Below are positions 1 through 11,774 of a DNA stretch of 64,000 nt, piece by piece (positions within the stretch are counted from its first letter, which is position 1; each line of letters opens with the position of its first letter). Under the pieces are notes generated by a model, which was not told the DNA's origin, searched no databases, and saw only the letters and a program-made list of their open reading frames with translations. The DNA is from Oreocharis arfaki (taxonomy: Eukaryota > Chordata > Aves > Passeriformes > Paramythiidae), in contig VZRR01012419.1 of assembly GCA_013398015.1 (NCBI GenBank), positions 311,900 through 375,899 of the forward strand, read 5' to 3'. Both the position numbers and the translations under genes were made by a program.

Positions 1-1187
1 AAAAATAGCTAGGATGAGAAATAATATGCTTAAGGTACAGCCAAAAATGTCCAGAATAGAAATGAGGAAAAACGTTCTAATAAGGAGGGCAGTGAGTAAC
101 TGCAATAAATAATGTGGGCAGGTTGTAGAATCACTGTCTCTGAAAGTCTACAAAACAATTCTCTGGCATATACCTCATCCAATCCTCTCCTGGGAAAGGA
201 GCCTGACATGCAAGACTCCTCACTCTTCCTTCCAGGTTTCGTTTGCTAGTATTAAGTTTTACTTCTACAGTGAAATTGCGAGAAGCATAACAGACTTCTT
301 TCTTTTGTTTCCAGCAGGCAGCTTATAGCACTCCTAGCCCCAGTCATAGGCAGATGTTCACAATCTTTAGTTGTTTCCTGATTGCAGATGGATGGAGTAA
401 GTTTTTGGCCTTATTTTGCTAAACAGACGTAACCTAAAAATACTCTCAAGGTGATATTTTGGTATCTGGAAGTTAAAAATTGCATAAAATATACTGGAAA
501 GTGCTCCAGCATACCCCATACAGGTACACTGGTAGCATCACTTTTTGCAGATTTCTTATATTACCATCATCTCTTTCAGTATTAGTGCTGGAATAATGCA
601 TTGCTCCATCTTTTGGAATCTCATGCCTGAGTGAAAATGTGAATCTGTTGGGACAAAATTCTCAGAGACAGAATGGGTGTGTCATGCTTGAAGGTAGACT
701 GCTTGAACAGAATATTTTGTGATGTGACATGTTGTGATGCAATTTACACAGGTCATATTCTGCATGAAGACTCCATATTAATCCACAGCGCACAGGAAGG
801 GTGAGAGTCATCCCATCTAATTTCAGACATCTTTCGTCACCTAAATGGTATGTGTATCTAGTAAAGATCAGTCATCTAGACTCCACCAAACAAGAAACAC
901 TGTGCTGAAAGATGACTGATTACTTGAGCGGAAAAACTCATCTTCTGTGTATTTTATTCTTTCTCTTTTTAAAAACTGGAAACAGTTTTGGCTAAATGTC
1001 TAACTTCTAGAAGGCTGAAATGATGTGAGTGGTGATTTCTTCTTCATTGCAACTGGCTGAATGAAAGTCTAACTACAGGTTTACCTGTGGAGCTGTCTCA
1101 GTTATAGCACTTAGGAGCATAGATCACACTGTAGGAAGAATACCCAGCTAAGGTTATTGGACATACATTTTGACACATGGGTTTCTG
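1..1187. other. Intergenic, no gene recognised
   Basis: AT-rich sequence with no long open frame, splice-like exon or familiar repeat. It ends in the left 6-bp target-site duplicate (tttctg, 1182-1187) of the LTR that follows. Confidence 0.5.
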
Positions 1188-1757
1188 TGTCACCTGCTGG
1201 CCTCCTGGCCTCTGCCGAGGACGCTGGCTTTGGCGGGGGGGGGGCGGGGCTGGGAGCTGAAGGGGCAGGGGCTCGGGCATCGCATGGATGGCTCACGCAG
1301 GAGGCAAGGCAACTCCAGGCGAGAGCACAGGCAGGGCGCGATGGTGCAGTGAAGGGAGGCGAGAGGGGGTCTCCTCCAAGTCTCCTTTATTAACTGAGGG
1401 AATGAAGGTCCAGGTGGAAAGGGGCGGAGGGAGAACTCCGGGGAGAACAGGGTGCGCACAAGGTTTTTAAGGGGCACAGAACTTGGGCGAGGATAAGGGG
1501 AACAACCAATGGGGGTGCAACTGAGGGGAGGGTCTGGAGCTCCAGGGTCCAATTAAAAACTCGGGGAGGAGGGTACCACAATATAGACAATTCATATAAC
1601 CAATGGGACGTCAAAGAACATGGAACTTTCTGGAGGGAGGGGAGGGCCCTAGACCTCAGTCCCGCCCATGGAGTCCTCCTCAAAGGGAGAGCTCTTGTCG
1701 CTGGAGACGGAGTCTTCATGGTTGATCACCGGGAAAACTGAGGTCAGACCTCCCACA
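1188..1757 (-). mobile_element. Solo LTR, ERVK-like (class II)
   Basis: This 570-bp GC-rich block reads on the minus strand from TGTGGGAGG to GGTGACA, so it has the TG...CA ends of a retroviral LTR. It is bracketed by the same 6-bp sequence, tttctg, at 1182-1187 and 1758-1763; a 6-bp target-site duplication fits class II/ERVK integration. On the minus strand a TATA-like TTAAAAA (about 1462-1470) is followed by an AATAAA polyadenylation signal (1386-1391), the order expected for U3-R-U5. No internal retroviral sequence is attached, so it is a solo LTR left by LTR-LTR recombination. The short frames inside it are not genes. The tandem duplication to its right starts inside it, at 1631. Confidence 0.8.
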
Positions 1758-4156
1758 TTTCTGTTTCATAGGCTTCTAAAATCATGTCCTAACTTAGATT
1801 TTTTAAATAAACAGTAGAGGAAAGAGACCAAAATAGAGAAATAAATTGATTGAATTTAGACAGGGACTTGATTAAGATGGCAAAACTGTAGCTTGCTTGA
1901 GTTAATGAGTTAATCTCTTTCAATTAAGTGTGGGACTGTTCCTAGTAATTAAATAAATCTGCATGTTTTGTTGACTATGTACATTCCTACAAGTGACTAC
2001 AAAGATTTAAATATTTATTTTAAGTTAAAGCATCAATTTATCTGTAAAGTAAGCATTGATATTAAATATTGTATGATGTATTTTTCTTAGTATCAGCAGT
2101 TGTGAAGACAAGAGTGCAACCACCACTTTAAAAAAAGGAACATACTAATATCTTCAATGCCCAAGCTAATTTGTATTGTCTAAAAATAAAATACTAACTT
2201 CTGCTTTGGGCTACAATTTTTGCAAAAGAAGGTCAGTGAACTTATATGAAAAATCAGATGGGTTTACCAAGTTTATTTTGACACTGCATCTTCTTTCTTG
2301 GATGTCTTAGCTAGGAGGTGTGTCAACAACAAATAGAGATTCAGAAGGCTCTGTAAGAATTAACTTGACAAGCTCTTATTCTCTACTTTTTTTTTAATGT
2401 TTCTTTTTTAGCGTGAATAGGAAGATCACTCAGGACAGCTGGCATCAGTTGAACAAATGGCTCTCCCACACAATGTATCGCCCTGCTCAGCAGTCTAGGG
2501 AGGAGGTTGCCATGAGGGCTGCAGCCCAGGGGCTGGCCAGCCTTTGGGTGGTTGGTGTTGGATAATTGTTTTCAGTTGTATCACTTGTCTTGTTTGGCTT
2601 TTATCTCTCTCTCATTGTTGTTTGCCTTTTCACTAAAATATTATTAGTATTAGCATTAGTATTTGTATCATTTCTATTATTACTTTATGCTAATTATTAA
2701 GGTGTTTTTTTCTTAATTCACTGGTTTTCTCACTTTTACCCTTTTGATTCTCTTCTCCCATCTCTCTTGGGGGTAGTGGCTGAGCAGATGAGCAGGGGCT
2801 TACTTGCCAGGTGGGGTTGAACCACTACACTGAGTATTGCTGTTTCTGGTTTACAGGGAAAGGTTCTTATTCAGAATATTGTCATACACAGCATGATAAC
2901 CTAAGTAATTTGAGATAATCAGCAGAGTGCCAGGTATAGAGGTATTTAGAGCATACTACTGCTCTAAAGCAGTATTACGGAGTGCTCCTGTAAGATCTTG
3001 GTGAATTCCTAAGAAATACTTGCATATATTATCCATATAACAGAATTGGGTAAAGAATCAAATTATCCTCAGTTCTCATTTCCCAAATGTGACCTTAGTT
3101 GCAGTTCCACCTTCTGGTTTACAAATCCTTTTATAATACTCATTTCTGCAAGTTTATTTTTGTTCAGTTCATCTCTCTATTGTTACATGCCACAGCTTCT
3201 ACCGAGGTCATTACCTTTATCTTGGAAATTACTGCTTTTGATGCAATGTCTTAATTAGCATTTCACACTCTGTAGAAATGAATACAATATCCAACTGGCA
3301 TCTAGAAGGCAGCTTTTACAGATGTGAAATTGTTGCTATTTAACTCTTGTATTAGTCCACTGCTTCATGTTGTACTCCATAAATTGTTTATCTCTTCTGT
3401 GAGCATAAAGCATGTTCTCCTATGGCCATTAGGACACAGCCTTTTATCAACATTCCTTCAGGGAGATATGTTGATGGCTGCTATTCAGAAAAGGCTTGAA
3501 ATGAGGACTAAAAATTCTCAATTCTAAGGGTTATTTCTTTTTTCATCTGGGTTAAAATGTATTTCTACAATCAGATTTCTGTAACAGTTGCATAAATACA
3601 CACATCTTGTAATACTGTCATCAATGAAGTAGCAGTTAATGGGCATCATGGAGTTTCCATCTTTCCTCTCTGTCAGTGGGCAAGCATTTGCCTGAAATAA
3701 ATTTTTTGGTCCCTTTGTATAATTCCTTGTGCAGGGTGAGCATGAGCTACTATTCAAGCAGTGGACATCATACTGAAATTTCTTTGGAAAATCTTCAGTG
3801 TGTTACTTGCAGCACTTTTATCCAGCTACAGCATTTTTTAGTGGCTGTATTCAGTCAGAATGTATCAATATTGCTGTAAAGCATGACCACTGAAAATACG
3901 ATTCATTTACTTACTCTATGTCTTGCCACTGTGGGCTGGTCAAAAGGTAAATTGATTTGCTAACAAAAGATATATTCAGAGCTTCATAATTTAGGTTTTA
4001 ATTTCCGGAAAAGCAGAAGTACTCCTTTCAAAATAAGAAATGCATCCTAGCAAATTGTATTTCAATAGTGAGCAAAACTTGACATGAAGAACCTTTAGTA
4101 AGCTTTAGCAGGAGTAAGTTATCATATTGGATATCAATAAGGAACTTCCCATTCAC
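1631..4156. repeat. Tandem duplicate, copy A (2,526 bp)
   Basis: Every landmark here recurs 2,527 bp downstream. Copy A starts inside the solo LTR and ends in 'cattcac' just before a single N at 4157. The two copies are nearly identical. Substitutions seen by eye are at 2819, 3876, 3954, 3958, 3959, 3971, 3972, 3991, 4001 and 4122. The single-base N at the join and the start inside a repeat point to two overlapping contigs or haplotypes placed end to end rather than a real duplication. The small frames in both copies are not recognised as genes. Confidence 0.95.
2432..2829 (+). mobile_element. ERVL-type LTR 3' fragment (copy A)
   Basis: The segment has the familiar 3' part of an abundant avian ERVL-type LTR: a T-rich stretch with ATTATTAGTATTAG-like runs, then 'tttctcactttta', 'gattctcttctccc', a 'tggggg' block and a 'ggggttgaaccactaca' end. 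The 5' part is missing or too diverged to place. The family assignment is from memory of the avian consensus; the left boundary is approximate. Confidence 0.65.
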
Positions 4157-4157
4157 N
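4157..4157. other. Single-N assembly join
   Basis: One ambiguous base separates copies A and B of the tandem duplicate. It is best read as a minimum-size gap between two contigs. Confidence 0.85.
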
Positions 4158-6683
4158 TGGAGGGAGGGGAGGGCCCTAGACCTCAGTCCCGCCCATGGAG
4201 TCCTCCTCAAAGGGAGAGCTCTTGTCGCTGGAGACGGAGTCTTCATGGTTGATCACCGGGAAAACTGAGGTCAGACCTCCCACATTTCTGTTTCATAGGC
4301 TTCTAAAATCATGTCCTAACTTAGATTTTTTAAATAAACAGTAGAGGAAAGAGACCAAAATAGAGAAATAAATTGATTGAATTTAGACAGGGACTTGATT
4401 AAGATGGCAAAACTGTAGCTTGCTTGAGTTAATGAGTTAATCTCTTTCAATTAAGTGTGGGACTGTTCCTAGTAATTAAATAAATCTGCATGTTTTGTTG
4501 ACTATGTACATTCCTACAAGTGACTACAAAGATTTAAATATTTATTTTAAGTTAAAGCATCAATTTATCTGTAAAGTAAGCATTGATATTAAATATTGTA
4601 TGATGTATTTTTCTTAGTATCAGCAGTTGTGAAGACAAGAGTGCAACCACCACTTTAAAAAAAGGAACATACTAATATCTTCAATGCCCAAGCTAATTTG
4701 TATTGTCTAAAAATAAAATACTAACTTCTGCTTTGGGCTACAATTTTTGCAAAAGAAGGTCAGTGAACTTATATGAAAAATCAGATGGGTTTACCAAGTT
4801 TATTTTGACACTGCATCTTCTTTCTTGGATGTCTTAGCTAGGAGGTGTGTCAACAACAAATAGAGATTCAGAAGGCTCTGTAAGAATTAACTTGACAAGC
4901 TCTTATTCTCTACTTTTTTTTTAATGTTTCTTTTTTAGCGTGAATAGGAAGATCACTCAGGACAGCTGGCATCAGTTGAACAAATGGCTCTCCCACACAA
5001 TGTATCGCCCTGCTCAGCAGTCTAGGGAGGAGGTTGCCATGAGGGCTGCAGCCCAGGGGCTGGCCAGCCTTTGGGTGGTTGGTGTTGGATAATTGTTTTC
5101 AGTTGTATCACTTGTCTTGTTTGGCTTTTATCTCTCTCTCATTGTTGTTTGCCTTTTCACTAAAATATTATTAGTATTAGCATTAGTATTTGTATCATTT
5201 CTATTATTACTTTATGCTAATTATTAAGGTGTTTTTTTCTTAATTCACTGGTTTTCTCACTTTTACCCTTTTGATTCTCTTCTCCCATCTCTCTTGGGGG
5301 TAGTGGCTGAGCAGATGAGCAGGGGCTTACTTGCCAGGTGGGGTTAAACCACTACACTGAGTATTGCTGTTTCTGGTTTACAGGGAAAGGTTCTTATTCA
5401 GAATATTGTCATACACAGCATGATAACCTAAGTAATTTGAGATAATCAGCAGAGTGCCAGGTATAGAGGTATTTAGAGCATACTACTGCTCTAAAGCAGT
5501 ATTACGGAGTGCTCCTGTAAGATCTTGGTGAATTCCTAAGAAATACTTGCATATATTATCCATATAACAGAATTGGGTAAAGAATCAAATTATCCTCAGT
5601 TCTCATTTCCCAAATGTGACCTTAGTTGCAGTTCCACCTTCTGGTTTACAAATCCTTTTATAATACTCATTTCTGCAAGTTTATTTTTGTTCAGTTCATC
5701 TCTCTATTGTTACATGCCACAGCTTCTACCGAGGTCATTACCTTTATCTTGGAAATTACTGCTTTTGATGCAATGTCTTAATTAGCATTTCACACTCTGT
5801 AGAAATGAATACAATATCCAACTGGCATCTAGAAGGCAGCTTTTACAGATGTGAAATTGTTGCTATTTAACTCTTGTATTAGTCCACTGCTTCATGTTGT
5901 ACTCCATAAATTGTTTATCTCTTCTGTGAGCATAAAGCATGTTCTCCTATGGCCATTAGGACACAGCCTTTTATCAACATTCCTTCAGGGAGATATGTTG
6001 ATGGCTGCTATTCAGAAAAGGCTTGAAATGAGGACTAAAAATTCTCAATTCTAAGGGTTATTTCTTTTTTCATCTGGGTTAAAATGTATTTCTACAATCA
6101 GATTTCTGTAACAGTTGCATAAATACACACATCTTGTAATACTGTCATCAATGAAGTAGCAGTTAATGGGCATCATGGAGTTTCCATCTTTCCTCTCTGT
6201 CAGTGGGCAAGCATTTGCCTGAAATAAATTTTTTGGTCCCTTTGTATAATTCCTTGTGCAGGGTGAGCATGAGCTACTATTCAAGCAGTGGACATCATAC
6301 TGAAATTTCTTTGGAAAATCTTCAGTGTGTTACTTGCAGCACTTTTATCCAGCTACAGCATTTTTTAGTGGCTGTATTCAGTCAGAATGTATCAATATTG
6401 CTATAAAGCATGACCACTGAAAATACGATTCATTTACTTACTCTATGTCTTGCCACTGTGGGCTGGTCAAAAGGTAAATTAATTCACTAACAAAAGACGT
6501 ATTCAGAGCTTCATAATGTAGGTTTTAGTTTCCGGAAAAGCAGAAGTACTCCTTTCAAAATAAGAAATGCATCCTAGCAAATTGTATTTCAATAGTGAGC
6601 AAAACTTGACATGAAGAACCTTTAGTAAGCTTTAGCAGGAGTAAGTTACCATATTGGATATCAATAAGGAACTTCCCATTCAC
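4158..6683. repeat. Tandem duplicate, copy B (2,526 bp)
   Basis: Second copy of 1631-4156 at a constant offset of 2,527 with no indel seen. It begins within the LTR, so 4158-4284 duplicates only the part of the solo LTR that is 5' on the minus strand. It ends in 'cattcac' and then continues into unique sequence at 6684, which copy A lacks. Confidence 0.95.
4959..5356 (+). mobile_element. ERVL-type LTR 3' fragment (copy B)
   Basis: Same LTR remnant as at 2432-2829, carried by the duplicate. One difference was seen (g to a at 5346, giving 'ggggttaaacc'). Confidence 0.65.
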
Positions 6684-9487
6684 CTTAAAAGGCACAGGAG
6701 TTCATTGAAAGACCTCTTGTCCTTTTCCTCCTTCATGTGCCTGCACTTTTCTTAGCAGCATCTCAGAGACAGATTTCTTCAGTGTGTTTTCAGTGTCCAT
6801 TTGATATCATTTAAGTCATGTGAAATCCCTTTACTGTCAGAGTGGTTATAGAATCTTTTACAGCCTCTGATGTCTTGCAGGAACAGCATTTCCCTCTGGT
6901 GCTTCAGGAAGCTTGTCAGAGATCCCAGCAATGTGCTGCTTGGATACATTGTGGTGGCATGAGTGTTAGGTAGCAGGTCCCTTACCTCCCTTCTGCCATG
7001 CCAGCTGTGTGCACAGGGAGATAGCTCACATGATAATCTCACAGGGCTATTGCAGTATGTGCTGTTTAGTGATGTTGGAGCTCAGTTCCTCACTCAGAGT
7101 TAGGTAAATACAATACTAAACAAGAGGTAAGTAGTTTGCAATCTCACTGTAAGCAAGTCTCAACAGAGGAAACTTTCAGTGCTCCAGACCTCACTGCCTC
7201 CAAATTGTTCCCGGTGCTGTAGGACTCAACAGCACTTTTGAAAGTTCCCATTCCTTTGTCTTTTCCCAATTGCAAGACCTCTGACATACTCTTCTCACAC
7301 CTCTTGGTTTTGGCTCTGGTGCTGATGACATGCAGCCTGAAAAAGCTCAGCTTAACCTGGTTAAGTGCAAGTGTGTCCAGGGATTCCTTGATGGCATCAT
7401 CTCCTACACTCCTGAAATCCTGTTTTCTAGGGTACTGTGCAGTGAGATTATCTTGGGTTCTATGAATTGTCCCAGTGCACCACTCTTCTTCTAACAAGAC
7501 TGACAGTCTTCTTGTATACACAACAGCAGAAATCATAATTGGTAAACCTGGCTGATAAGCAATCTACAAAAATTCAATTGCTCGCATCAACCTGCAGTGC
7601 ATGTATCAGCACAGTCCTTTAGGATTCAGTTCCTGCTTGGTTTTTTGGCTTCTGTTCTTCAGCTATATGTCTAGCAATGCAAAGTGTTTCTCAACCATTA
7701 TTTAGATAGATGATATAAAACAGAGTCTAATCTGAATATTAACATGGAGGAGAAAATGAGAGTTTCCAAAAACTTGGGTGATGATGCCTGTGAAAAGTAC
7801 ATCACAGTGAAGAACCACAATTTCATACTGAATATTGATACATGCATTGAATATTCAAAATACATATTAAATGGAACGATTTTGTTTCAATTTTACAAAC
7901 TTATCCACTTTTTTTCTTGAAGAAGAAAAGCAAAAGGCTTTTCTTCACTATTAAGTACCCTTTCTAGAATAAGACTTTTATTTCATACTGTCTACGTATT
8001 GTGTTATAAAATTTGTGTTCCATGTCTGATCTATGTTGTAATTTTGTAAGGTCTGTAGAGGAAGCTGTGTCTTGTATTTTTCCTTTTGATTAATTCTCAT
8101 TTTTACTTGGCTTTTTTGTAGAATTGTTAGACTCTTGGTTTTGCATATGTTTATATCATCAAAATTATGTAAGGTAAATTTGCATGTAGATGTTTATATG
8201 TGATCTACTTTTTATTTACATTTCTGGATTTTCATTTGCCAGATGGGACATTTTATTTTGAAATTTCAGTTAGTTCATACTGAAAAGGATGTTCATGTTC
8301 CACATCAAGAGGGATTTTTTTGAGAAAATGGTTTACTAACCAGAGACTCAGTGACAAAACCCCATTATTTTGTACAAGTAGTCTAGAATGACTATGCACT
8401 TCCACAGTGTGTGTGTGTGTATGTATGTGTTTGTGTGGGTGTGATTACATCCTAAATCAGCTGCCAAGGTGTGATGGAATCATGCAAAAATTAGAAGAAA
8501 AATCCTGTTTGTTTTATTCCACATCAGGAGTTCAGGTGGATCTCTGGCTAGAAAATCTGAAGATAAAGTAGAAAGAGACATGAAAAGTAGATTCTGAGGC
8601 AAATTTATCATGACATTTTCTCTCTCATGTTTAGGTAGGTCAGGTAGGCTGGCAGGCACAGACCTTAGGATTTTGTTTATGCATTTCTGTATCACCTAAG
8701 GGGAAAAAAACTTTGGCTAAGAATAGTCTTGTGTTATATGATTTCAGAAAAACCTTCTATATTGCCACTTAACTGTTTTATGCTAGGTCCTTACCTTTCC
8801 ACTGAATTTGTACTTTAAATGCAGCTGTTTACGCTATGAGAGCTACTACAATGAGGACTTCTCTGTTGAAAGCAGTAATTAAGATAGACAGGAAATCACT
8901 AAGCCTCTTGAACCTAGCAAACAGTCAGACAGGAAAGATTTCATGGACATCTATAAAAGATTGAGTTGCATAGAGTAAGGGCATCAGTTGAAATTGAGAG
9001 GACATGCTCAAAACAAAGGCATTGTTCTTCACGAAGTTTCTGGCTGCAGGAGGCCCTGTTGCTGTAGACTTCAAAAAGTTGGTGCTAGATTAAGAGGAAA
9101 GAGAATTCTCTGAAGAGTTCTCAATACAAAAGTATTTTTATTTGAAGATACCAGGTCTGAATCAGGATATCCCTGAGACACAAGTAGTTGACTGTCAAGA
9201 AACGTTCATCAGGTTTGCCCTTTTCGTAAAGGCCCTTTTCTTTCTTTGCTGTTTTTGTTTAGACATCGTTGTAATCAAGATTTTGAACTAGTGTCTGTGT
9301 GGTCTTGTGTATTCTTGTTTTTAAAAAAGTATAAACTGCCATCTAAAGTATTTTTAATAAGAGGGCAATCTGACAGTCTCTGAATCATGTTCTTCTAGGT
9401 GGAGGACTTGTGAATGAGTAAGAGAGCTTGTGAGTGAAGATATACAGCCAGGGAATCTTGAAAAACAGGACGCCAATATAGCTTTTA
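6684..9487. other. Intergenic, no gene recognised
   Basis: Single-copy-looking AT-rich sequence. It contains a short TG repeat (8407-8438) and a 130-codon minus-strand open frame (7144-7536) with no family I recognise. No convincing exon or transposon was seen. Confidence 0.45.
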
Positions 9488-11510
9488 CAGAGCTGTAAAA
9501 AACAGAGCTGGCTGAAGTGCTCCAGGTGGGGTCTCTGCCAGAGCAGAGCAGAGGGGCAGAATCCTCTCCCTTCCCTGCTGCCCACGCTGCTTTGAATACA
9601 GCCCAGGACATGTTTGCCTTTCTGGGCTGGGAGTGCTCAAGGCTGGGTCATGTCCAGCCTCTCATCCACCAGCACCCCCAGGGCTGTTCTTGGTCTGTTC
9701 ATCCCCAGCCTGTGCTGATGCTGGGGTTTGCCCTGACCTATGTGCAGCTCTTGAACTTGGTGTTGTTAAATCTCCTGAGGTTCCCTTGGCCTCACTTCTT
9801 GAGCTTGTCCAGGTCCCTCTGGATGGCATCCCATCCTTCAGGTGTGTGAACTGCACCACTCAGCTTGGTGTCACTCCAAAGTTTTCTGAGGGTGTACTTG
9901 ACCCCTTTGTCTATGTAATTGATGAATGTATTAAATAACAGCAGTCCAAATGGGTTCCTGAGAAATACCACTTGTCACTGATGCCCATTAGGGCTCTGAG
10001 CCACTGATCACTACCCTCTGGATGCCACCTCCAACCATTTTGTAATCCATCTAACAGTCTACTCAACAAATCCATCTGCCTCCAATTTAGAGATAGAGAT
10101 GTTGTGGAGGACTGTGTCAAAGCCTTTACAGAAGTCCAGAAAAATGACATCTGTAGCCTGTCCCTTGACCACTGATGGAGCCACTCCATCACAGAAGGCC
10201 ACTGGGCTGGTCAGGCAGGACTTGCCCTTGGTGAAGATGTGCTGGCTGTCCTGAATCACTTCCCTGTCCTCCATGTGCCTTAGCACAGCTTCTAGGAGGA
10301 TGTGTTCCATGGTCTTCCCAGACATTGAGGTGAGGCTGATGCAAGGTGCCCAAGGTCCTCCTTTCTACCTGTTTAAGAGATAGATACAATGTTTCCCCTT
10401 TTCCAGCTATTTGGAACTTTCCCTGTCTGCCAAGACTTTTAAAATACCATGGAGTTGGCTTGGCAACTACATCAGCCAATTTTCTCAAAACTCTGGGATG
10501 TATTTCATTGGGTCTCATAGTCTCATACACATTCAGGTTCCTCAAGTGGCCATGAGCCAGACCTTTACTTAGAGTGGGAGGGACTTTGCTCCTCTGGTCG
10601 CCGTGCTGCTGTCCGTCCGCTTGAGAGGTGTGGTAGGAGAGCCTGCCATTGAACACTGAGTCAAAAAAGTTGTTGGATACCTCAACCTACTCCTTATTTC
10701 TGGTTACCTGTTTTCCACCATTGTTTTTCAGGCGGGTTCGCCTTCTTTGACCTTCCTTTTCTGGCTAATGTACCTGTAGAAGCCCTTCTGGTTTTTCTTT
10801 GTGTCCCATGCTGGGCTCAGTCCCAGCTTCGCCTTAGTCTTCCTTACCCAATCCCTGCACAACTGAACTTCATCTCTATACTCTTCACAGGTCACTAGTC
10901 CTACCTTCAACTGCGTTTGATTCATTCCCTTTAGTTCCACCAGCAGTTCCCTACTCAGCCATGCTGGTCTCTTGCCTTCCTTGAACAATTTCTTGCTCCT
11001 GGGGATTGATAGCTCTTGTGCTCTATGGAAGGTGTCCTTAAAGATCTCCCAGCTCTTCTGTTCCCTTGTCCCTCAGGTCAGTCTCCCCCAGGTATCCCAC
11101 TGACTCATCTTGAACAGCTGCAAGTCTGCTTTCCTAAAGTTCAGGAGCCTAACCTTACTATTTACCAGACCCATATCCCTCAGGACTGCAAACCCCACCA
11201 GTGCATGGTCACTGCAGCCCAGGCTGCCTCCAGTCTTGATGTCCTTGATTCTCTCCCTTACCTTGGTGACCATCAGATCCTGCATCACACCCCCTTTAGT
11301 AGGGCTCTTACCTGTGCATTCCAGGAGTCTCCTGGATTGCCTACAGCTTGCTGTGCTACTTTTCCAGCAGATGTCAGAGTGGTTGAAGTGTCCCAGCAGG
11401 ATGGGAGCCAGCAAGTGTAATGCCTCCTGTACTGTGAGCAAGAAGGCTTTGTCCGTAGGCTCCCCTTGATCAGAGACATCAGTTTGCCTCTGCAATACCT
11501 TGCACACAGA
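9488..11510 (-). mobile_element. CR1 LINE, truncated and decayed (EN end, RT, 3' part)
   Basis: Minus-strand translation gives, in order, the C-terminal end of a CR1 endonuclease with an SDH motif (about 11.1-11.5 kb), the linker (10.7-11.0 kb, 'RPAWLSREL'), the reverse-transcriptase N-terminal part with 'FTKGKSCLT' and 'FLDFCKGFDTV' (10.06-10.33 kb), the 'DTKLSGAV' stretch (about 9.85 kb) and the 3' region (9.49-9.75 kb). The frame is broken several times. The catalytic [FY]ADD box is replaced by L-W-S-D, so this copy cannot encode an active enzyme. It is truncated at both ends: the endonuclease start and the terminal 8-bp repeats are missing. Element limits are approximate. Confidence 0.9.
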
Positions 11511-11722
11511 CTGTCATGAAAAGGTAATGACAACAGGAAAAGCTGTGCTTTTTCTTTATTTTAAGGCTATTTTAACTGGCATTTTCATTCACTGTAATTT
11601 CATTGCGGAGCCTGTGTATCATATTAACTATGCATAAAGGAGAATATAGGAACAGGGGAAAAATTTGCAAAGAAAGCTCATCAGCCAAAAGTAAGACTCT
11701 GTGGGTCACCTTCTGCTTTTTG

Positions 11723-11723
<1 letters not shown>
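11511..11723. other. Short intergenic spacer
   Basis: Holds sequence (about 11570-11625) that weakly resembles 12424-12480. No gene is seen. Confidence 0.4.
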
Positions 11724-11764
<41 letters not shown>

Positions 11765-11774
11765 CTTCTTCTTN
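11724..11774. repeat. Poly-T run with single-N gap
   Basis: A run of 41 T followed by 'cttcttctt' and one N at 11774. The N is probably an assembly or sequencing break at the homopolymer. Confidence 0.9.

Noticed and set aside
1098..1719. Proline/arginine-rich frames on both strands
   Set aside because: They lie wholly or mostly inside the GC-rich solo LTR.
3046..6406. Pairs of identical 67-77-codon frames
   Set aside because: They repeat only because the segment is present twice; no coding signature or family is seen.
9354..11507. Many overlapping frames at 9.4-11.5 kb
   Set aside because: They are pieces of one decayed CR1 element or its reverse strand, not host genes.
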